Origin: Alphaproteobacteria bacterium
GTDB lineage: Bacteria > Pseudomonadota > Alphaproteobacteria > JAJFFI01
NCBI GenBank assembly: GCA_021776755.1
Contig: JAJFFI010000370.1
Span: forward strand, 1 to 9,961
Length of the DNA stretch: 9,961 nt
Reading direction: 5' to 3'
Shown: in pieces, positions 6,979 to 9,961 of the stretch
Layout: the number at the start of each line of letters is the position of its first letter
Position numbering within the stretch: the first letter of the stretch is position 1
Program-made: the position numbers and the translations under genes
Notes under the pieces: generated by a model
What the model was told of the DNA's origin: nothing
The model's database searches: none
What the model saw: only the letters and a program-made list of their open reading frames with translations

Positions 6979-7125
6979 ATAGTCGTCGTGGCATCCGCGG
7001 CAGGACTGCACCAGCTTGATGAACGCCTTGTAGGTCTCGGCCTTGCTGGATTGTTCGGCCGCCGCGGTCGGGTTTTCTGCCGCCATATTCGTCTCGCCCG
7101 CGGCTTTCCGGAACCCCGCCGCACT
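6961..7125 (-). pseudogene. 3' remnant of a class II (c'/c556-type) cytochrome c
   Basis: On the minus strand, in a different frame from the cytochrome upstream, 54 residues end in CRGCHDDYRQDKN and a stop at 6963-6961. A CxxCH haem site (7002-6988) near the C-terminus, after a helix with KAFIKLVQS, and followed by DDYR, is the signature of class II cytochromes (family Cytochrom_C_2, periplasmic four-helix bundles of about 120-130 residues). Only about the last two helices are present. There is no signal peptide and no plausible start, and the first half is not found in any frame of the neighbouring 400 bases. The first in-frame ATG would give a 41-residue cytoplasmic peptide, useless for haem attachment. 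Most likely a decayed gene whose 5' half was replaced or deleted next to the class I cytochrome. Removing one A from the A6 run (7140-7145) would fuse it in frame to the upstream protein, so an assembly error or a fused di-haem protein is possible. Confidence 0.6.
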
Positions 7126-7597
7126 ATCCTCCGCCGGCCTTTTTTGACATCTCGGCCTGACGCGTCCTGATTTCTTCGGGCCACTGGCTCTTGATGTAGT
7201 CGAGCACCTGGCGGATCTGGTTGTCGGTCAGGATACCGTCATAGCCTGGCATCCCGCTCTTGAAGTCGCCGCCAACCAGTTTCTGGCCGCCCTGTTTGAT
7301 ATACGCAAACAACACCGGATCCGGATGATGCCAGGTGTGCCCCGTGGCGTCGTGGGGCGGGGCGGGCAGGGTGCCGTCGGCCTTGCGCTCGCGCCAGTTT
7401 GCCTGGCCTTCGAGGTCGGTGCCGTGGCAGCTCGCGCAATGTTGAACGTAGAGCGCCTTGCCGGCGGCCAGATCCACGGGGCCGCCTGCCACCGGCGCGG
7501 CGTCCTCGCCACAGGCGGCCAATATAGTTGCCAGAGCCAATGCAGTTGCCAGAATGGTCAGAAGGGCAGTGGGTGCAGGGAGGCGTATCGGTGTCAT
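7124..7597 (-). CDS. Lipoprotein class I cytochrome c (mono-haem)
   Basis: A 157-residue protein read from the ATG at 7597. Residues 1-28 are a lipoprotein signal with a long Leu/Ala/Ile-rich core and the lipobox LAAC, giving acylated Cys29, so the mature protein is tethered to a membrane on the periplasmic side. The haem motif is CASCH (54-58). The distal Met ligand is probably Met116 in SGMPGYDGILTDNQIRQVLDYIKSQWP, the usual class I C-terminal helix. The middle has a conserved-looking PPHDATGHTWHHPDPVLF stretch. It should carry electrons to or from a periplasmic redox partner, which is not evident here. Frames upstream of this ATG run into the tRNA-side spacer and lack signal character, so the internal start is chosen; the ribosome site is weak (AGAGAAA). 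The protein ends MSKKAGGG, just after an A6 run, and a c'-type cytochrome remnant follows in another frame. Confidence 0.9.
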   Translation of the reverse strand: MTPIRLPAPTALLTILATALALATILAACGEDAAPVAGGPVDLAAGKALYVQHCASCHGTDLEGQANWRERKADGTLPAPPHDATGHTWHHPDPVLFAYIKQGGQKLVGGDFKSGMPGYDGILTDNQIRQVLDYIKSQWPEEIRTRQAEMSKKAGGG

Positions 7598-7699
7598 GGG
7601 GTGTTTCTCTAGAGCTTCCAGCAGGGGGAACCGCAAGCCCACTCGCAGGCAGCGGGAGCAAGTCATTCGCGAATCGGCGAGGTCGCGAGGCCTGACCGC

Positions 7700-7727
7700 T
7701 TGCAACCGCCCCCTCGTTCCATATAGA
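7700..7727 (+). promoter_or_regulatory. Candidate promoter for tRNA-Leu (and perhaps tig)
   Basis: TTGCAA (7700-7705) and TATAGA (7722-7727) are separated by 16 bp and lie about 70 bases before the tRNA 5' end. This is the best sigma70-like pair in the 200-bp gap 7598-7797. No T-run terminator is seen between the tRNA and tig, so the same transcript may extend into tig. The gap otherwise holds only a 10-bp palindrome (7665-7674) and no gene. Confidence 0.4.
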
Positions 7728-7797
7728 ACACGGCCCGATTCCCTTTAATGGACCGGGATGCGAACCGGGCGGCTGGTTTGCCGCAGGCCCCGCTTGG

Positions 7798-7882
7798 GCG
7801 GGCGTGGTGGAAATGGTAGACACGCTGGTTTTAGGTACCAGTGGCGCAAGCCGTGGGGGTTCAAGTCCCTCCGCCCGCACCA
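7798..7882 (+). tRNA. tRNA-Leu, anticodon TAG, CCA encoded
   Basis: The acceptor stem GCGGGCG (7798-7804) pairs with CGCCCGC (7872-7878), followed by discriminator A and an encoded CCA (7880-7882). The anticodon arm is CTGGT/ACCAG (7825-7829, 7837-7841) with a seven-base loop and anticodon TAG at 7832-7834, reading CUN leucine codons. A long variable arm (GGCGCAAGCC region) gives the class II shape of tRNA-Leu, and the T-loop TTCAAGT is normal. It precedes tig by 90 bp, an order common in alphaproteobacteria. Confidence 0.97.
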
Positions 7883-7972
7883 AAATCGACTTCCGCCCGC
7901 GCGGCCGTATCCGCGACCGCATCCCGTGCCGGCCCGAACCCAGAGACACCAACCCCATCAGGCAATGACATC

Positions 7973-9418
7973 ATGCAGGTAACCGAGACCAAGACCGAAG
8001 GCCTCCTCCACGAGTTCAAGGTCGTTCTGTCCGCCACCGAGTTCGACGAGAAAATGGACCTCCGGCTCAAGAAGCTCGCGGGCGAAATCCGGCTGCCGGG
8101 CTTCCGTCCGGGCAAGGCCCCGGTCAAGGTCCTGAAGCAGCGCTATGGCGATGCCGTGCGCGGCGAGGTGCTTGAGCAGGCGGTGCAGGACAGCTCGTCC
8201 CAGGCGATGATGGACCGCGGCCTCCGCCCCGCGATGCAGCCGAAGATCGAGATCGACAGCTTCGAGATCGGCAAGGACATCGAGTATTCGCTTTCGGTCG
8301 AGGTGCTGCCCGAGATCGGCGAGGTCGACTTCGGTTCGATCGAGCTGGAGCGCCTCGTCGCCAAGGTCGACGAGAATGAGGTCAGCGAGACCCTGACCAA
8401 GCTTGCCGAGCAGTACGGCAGCACTCAACCGGTCGAGAAGGCGCGCCCGGCCGCGCTCAACGACACTGCCGTGATCGACTTTGTCGGCAAGGTCGGCGGC
8501 GAGGAATTCCAGGGCGGCAGCGCCACCGATTTCCACCTCAAGCTCGGCTCGGCGATGTTCATCCCGGGCTTCGAGGAGCAGGTCGTCGGCATGAAGCCCG
8601 GCGAGCAGAAGGACGTGACGGTCACCTTCCCGGCCGAGTACGGCAACGACGAGCTGGCCGGCAAGGAAGCGGTGTTTGACGTGACCTTGAAGAGTCTCGA
8701 AGAGGCAGCACCTGCCGTGGTCGACGATGAGCTAGCCAAGAAGATGGGGCTCGAGGACCTCAAGACCCTGAAGGACCAGATGCGCGAGCGCATCGAATCG
8801 CAGTACGCCGAGGTGAGCCGCGAACGGCTCAAGCGGAAGCTGCTCGACGCGCTCAACGACAAGGCCGACTTCCCGGTGCCCGAGGGCATGGTCCAGATGG
8901 AGTTCGACGCGATCTGGGAGCAGGTCAGCAAGGACCTTGCCGAGGGCACGCTTGCCGATGACGACAAGGACAAGAGCGAGGAGGAGCTTCGCGACGAATA
9001 CCGCGGGATCGCGGAGCGCCGGGTGCGCCTCGGCCTGCTGATCGCCGAGGTCGGCCAGCAGAACAACATCCAGGTCGAGCAGTCCGAGATCAGCCGCGCG
9101 ATCATGGAAGAGGCCCAGCGCTACCCGGGCCAGGAGCGCCAGGTGATCGAGGCCTATCAGAACAATCCCGAGGCCGCGCAGCAGCTCCGCGCGCCGCTGT
9201 TCGAGAACAAGGTCGTCGACTTCATCTTCGAGCTCGCCAGGATCAAGGACAAGCCGGTGAGCGTCGAGGACCTGCTGGCGCCCGACGAGGAGCCGAAGAA
9301 GCCCGCCAAAAAGGCCGCCGCCAAGAAGGCGGCAGCGCCGAAGAAGACCGCCAATAAGGACGAGCCCAAGAAGGATGTCGCCAAGAAACCTGCGGCGAAG
9401 AAAGATACGAAGAAGTAA
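7973..9418 (+). CDS. tig: Trigger factor, ribosome-associated chaperone
   Basis: A 481-residue protein that binds ribosomal protein uL23 at the exit tunnel and shields nascent chains. The N-terminal domain carries the ribosome-binding signature GFRPGKAP (43-50). An FKBP-like prolyl isomerase domain follows at about 155-245 (DTAVIDFVGKVGGEEFQGG, PGFEEQVVGMKPGE, TFPAEYGNDELAGKEAVFDVTL). The helical chaperone domain runs to about 430. E. coli trigger factor has 432 residues; the extra length is a Lys/Ala/Pro tail (about 439-481) with repeated KKAA and PKK units, seen in many alphaproteobacteria and probably disordered. The ATG at 7973 starts the conserved MQVTETKTEG and has a weak AGG at 7960-7962. 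A nearby ATG at 7965 is out of frame. The gene lies between tRNA-Leu and clpP, the usual tig-clpP order, in which newly made chains and damaged proteins are handled by neighbouring genes. Confidence 0.97.
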   Translation: MQVTETKTEGLLHEFKVVLSATEFDEKMDLRLKKLAGEIRLPGFRPGKAPVKVLKQRYGDAVRGEVLEQAVQDSSSQAMMDRGLRPAMQPKIEIDSFEIGKDIEYSLSVEVLPEIGEVDFGSIELERLVAKVDENEVSETLTKLAEQYGSTQPVEKARPAALNDTAVIDFVGKVGGEEFQGGSATDFHLKLGSAMFIPGFEEQVVGMKPGEQKDVTVTFPAEYGNDELAGKEAVFDVTLKSLEEAAPAVVDDELAKKMGLEDLKTLKDQMRERIESQYAEVSRERLKRKLLDALNDKADFPVPEGMVQMEFDAIWEQVSKDLAEGTLADDDKDKSEEELRDEYRGIAERRVRLGLLIAEVGQQNNIQVEQSEISRAIMEEAQRYPGQERQVIEAYQNNPEAAQQLRAPLFENKVVDFIFELARIKDKPVSVEDLLAPDEEPKKPAKKAAAKKAAAPKKTANKDEPKKDVAKKPAAKKDTKK

Positions 9419-9461
9419 TCTTCCTGCGGCATGATATGCCATCCGTGGAGATCGGCGGGCT

Positions 9462-9489
9462 CTTGAATAACCCGGCCGCCGGTCCAAAT
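9462..9489 (+). promoter_or_regulatory. Candidate heat-shock (sigma32-type) promoter for clpP
   Basis: CTTGAA (9462-9467) matches the -35 of alphaproteobacterial sigma32 promoters. CCAAAT (9484-9489), 16 bp downstream, is a partial match to the C-rich/AT -10. It lies in the 196-bp gap between tig and clpP, which has no convincing terminator. ClpP is commonly heat-induced in this class, which supports the reading, but the -10 is imperfect. Confidence 0.3.
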
Positions 9490-9614
9490 TGACAATCACA
9501 CACCGCGCCTTCAACCCAAGCCCCGGAGGCGCGCCCAGCCGAAATCAGCAAGCGAGCAACATGACCGACGTCAGCGATTTTCCCATGTCTTCTTTGCCCA
9601 GGAACGCAAGCCAG

Positions 9615-9961
9615 ATGAACGCAGATCACACAAACGCGCTCGTCCCGATGGTGGTCGAGCAGACCAACCGCGGCGAGCGGGCCTACGACATCTATTCCCG
9701 CCTGCTGAAGGAGCGCATCGTCTTCCTGACCGGGGTGGTCGAGGATCATATGTCGACGCTGATCTGCGCGCAGATGCTGTTCCTCGAATCCGAGAACCCG
9801 ACCAAGGACATCTCCTTCTACATCAACTCGCCGGGCGGCGTGGTGACCTCGGGTCTCGCGATCTATGACACCATGCAGTACATCCGCTGCGATGTTTCGA
9901 CCGTGTGCATCGGCCAGGCTGCCTCGATGGGCTCGCTGCTGCTGATGGCCGGCGCCAAGGG
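9615..9961 (+). CDS. clpP: ATP-dependent Clp protease proteolytic subunit (5' part)
   Basis: The frame encodes the start of ClpP, the serine protease that forms a double seven-membered ring and degrades proteins fed by ClpX or ClpA. The segments [31 protein letters not shown] (split here by position: residues 10-20 and 21-40), the oxyanion strand NSPGG (71-75) and the nucleophile motif GQAASMGS (100-107; Ser104) are canonical. The His and Asp of the triad lie beyond the right edge. Four in-frame ATGs are possible: 9561, 9585, 9615 and 9648. I chose 9615 because AGGAA at 9600-9604 is ten bases upstream and the resulting short propeptide ([13 protein letters not shown]) resembles other ClpP N-termini; 9561 would add 18 residues but has only a poor ribosome site. 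ClpP normally removes this N-terminus itself. clpX and lon are expected downstream but cannot be seen. Confidence 0.95.
   Translation, partial: MNADHTNALVPMVVEQTNRGERAYDIYSRLLKERIVFLTGVVEDHMSTLICAQMLFLESENPTKDISFYINSPGGVVTSGLAIYDTMQYIRCDVSTVCIGQAASMGSLLLMAGAK

Noticed and set aside
7139..7145. A AAA AAG slippery heptamer in frame near the 3' end of the class I cytochrome gene (minus strand), as for programmed -1 frameshifting
   Set aside because: A -1 shift enters a frame that is only the antisense of the kinase gene. The cytochrome c' remnant lies in the +1 frame, and I see no obvious stimulatory structure.
7665..7674. ATTCGCGAAT palindrome upstream of the cytochrome gene as an operator
   Set aside because: Too short, single copy, and palindromes of CG-rich octamers are expected by chance in such sequence.
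9428..9440. GGCAT-GAT-ATGCC hairpin after tig as a terminator
   Set aside because: The stem is only five base pairs, with no following T-run.
9489..9494. Perfect TTGACA before clpP as a sigma70 -35
   Set aside because: No acceptable -10 hexamer lies 16-18 bp downstream; the region there is CAACCC-like.
1..9961. CRISPR array, insertion sequence, phage or toxin-antitoxin genes
   Set aside because: No regularly spaced repeats, transposase or integrase motifs, or small paired genes are visible; the two tandem duplications are only two copies each with no spacers.

Overview
The window looks like a chromosomal segment of a GC-rich alphaproteobacterium, probably of the Rhodospirillales/Rhizobiales type. 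Three things point there: the order tRNA-Leu, trigger factor (with a long Lys/Ala tail), clpP; an intergenic palindrome of the kind scattered through those genomes; and strong G/C preference at third codon positions. This assignment is inferred from content, not from a search. No phage, IS, CRISPR array or defence system is visible. Most of the window is housekeeping sequence, and the interest lies in small structures between the genes.

Layout. Bases 1-775 (minus strand, running off the left edge) encode a Tat-exported nitroreductase of the Acg type. It is divergent from a malonyl-CoA decarboxylase (905-2356, plus). Their 129-bp spacer holds a symmetrical AT-rich element (791-838) that coincides with a good promoter for the nitroreductase gene and looks like an operator. 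The decarboxylase stop overlaps the start of a small ArsC/Spx-family thioredoxin-fold protein (2353-2712), so these two form a translationally coupled pair. A palindromic intergenic repeat (2726-2833) separates them from a stand-alone AceE-like thiamine-diphosphate enzyme (2894-5359). That enzyme keeps the catalytic residues of homodimeric pyruvate dehydrogenase E1 but lacks about 50 N-terminal residues, the part AceE uses to bind E2. No E2 or E3 gene lies beside it.

Bases 5360-5540 carry a perfect 26-bp tandem duplication just upstream of an orphan membrane histidine kinase (5541-6944, TTG start). The kinase converges on a minus-strand cytochrome locus: a lipoprotein class I cytochrome c (7124-7597), and behind it a 3' remnant of a class II (c'-type) cytochrome that keeps its CxxCH haem site but has lost its first half (6961-7125). 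The kinase stop codon lies inside a 20-bp tandem duplicate of the remnant's 3' end.

The right end holds tRNA-Leu(TAG) (7798-7882), tig (7973-9418) and the first part of clpP (from about 9615 to the right edge). This is the conserved protein-folding and proteolysis cluster that usually continues to clpX and lon. A candidate heat-shock promoter precedes clpP.

Metabolic reading (inference): the decarboxylase makes acetyl-CoA from malonyl-CoA, and the E1-like enzyme decarboxylates a 2-oxoacid. Both fit central acyl-CoA metabolism, but nothing in the sequence shows that they act together.
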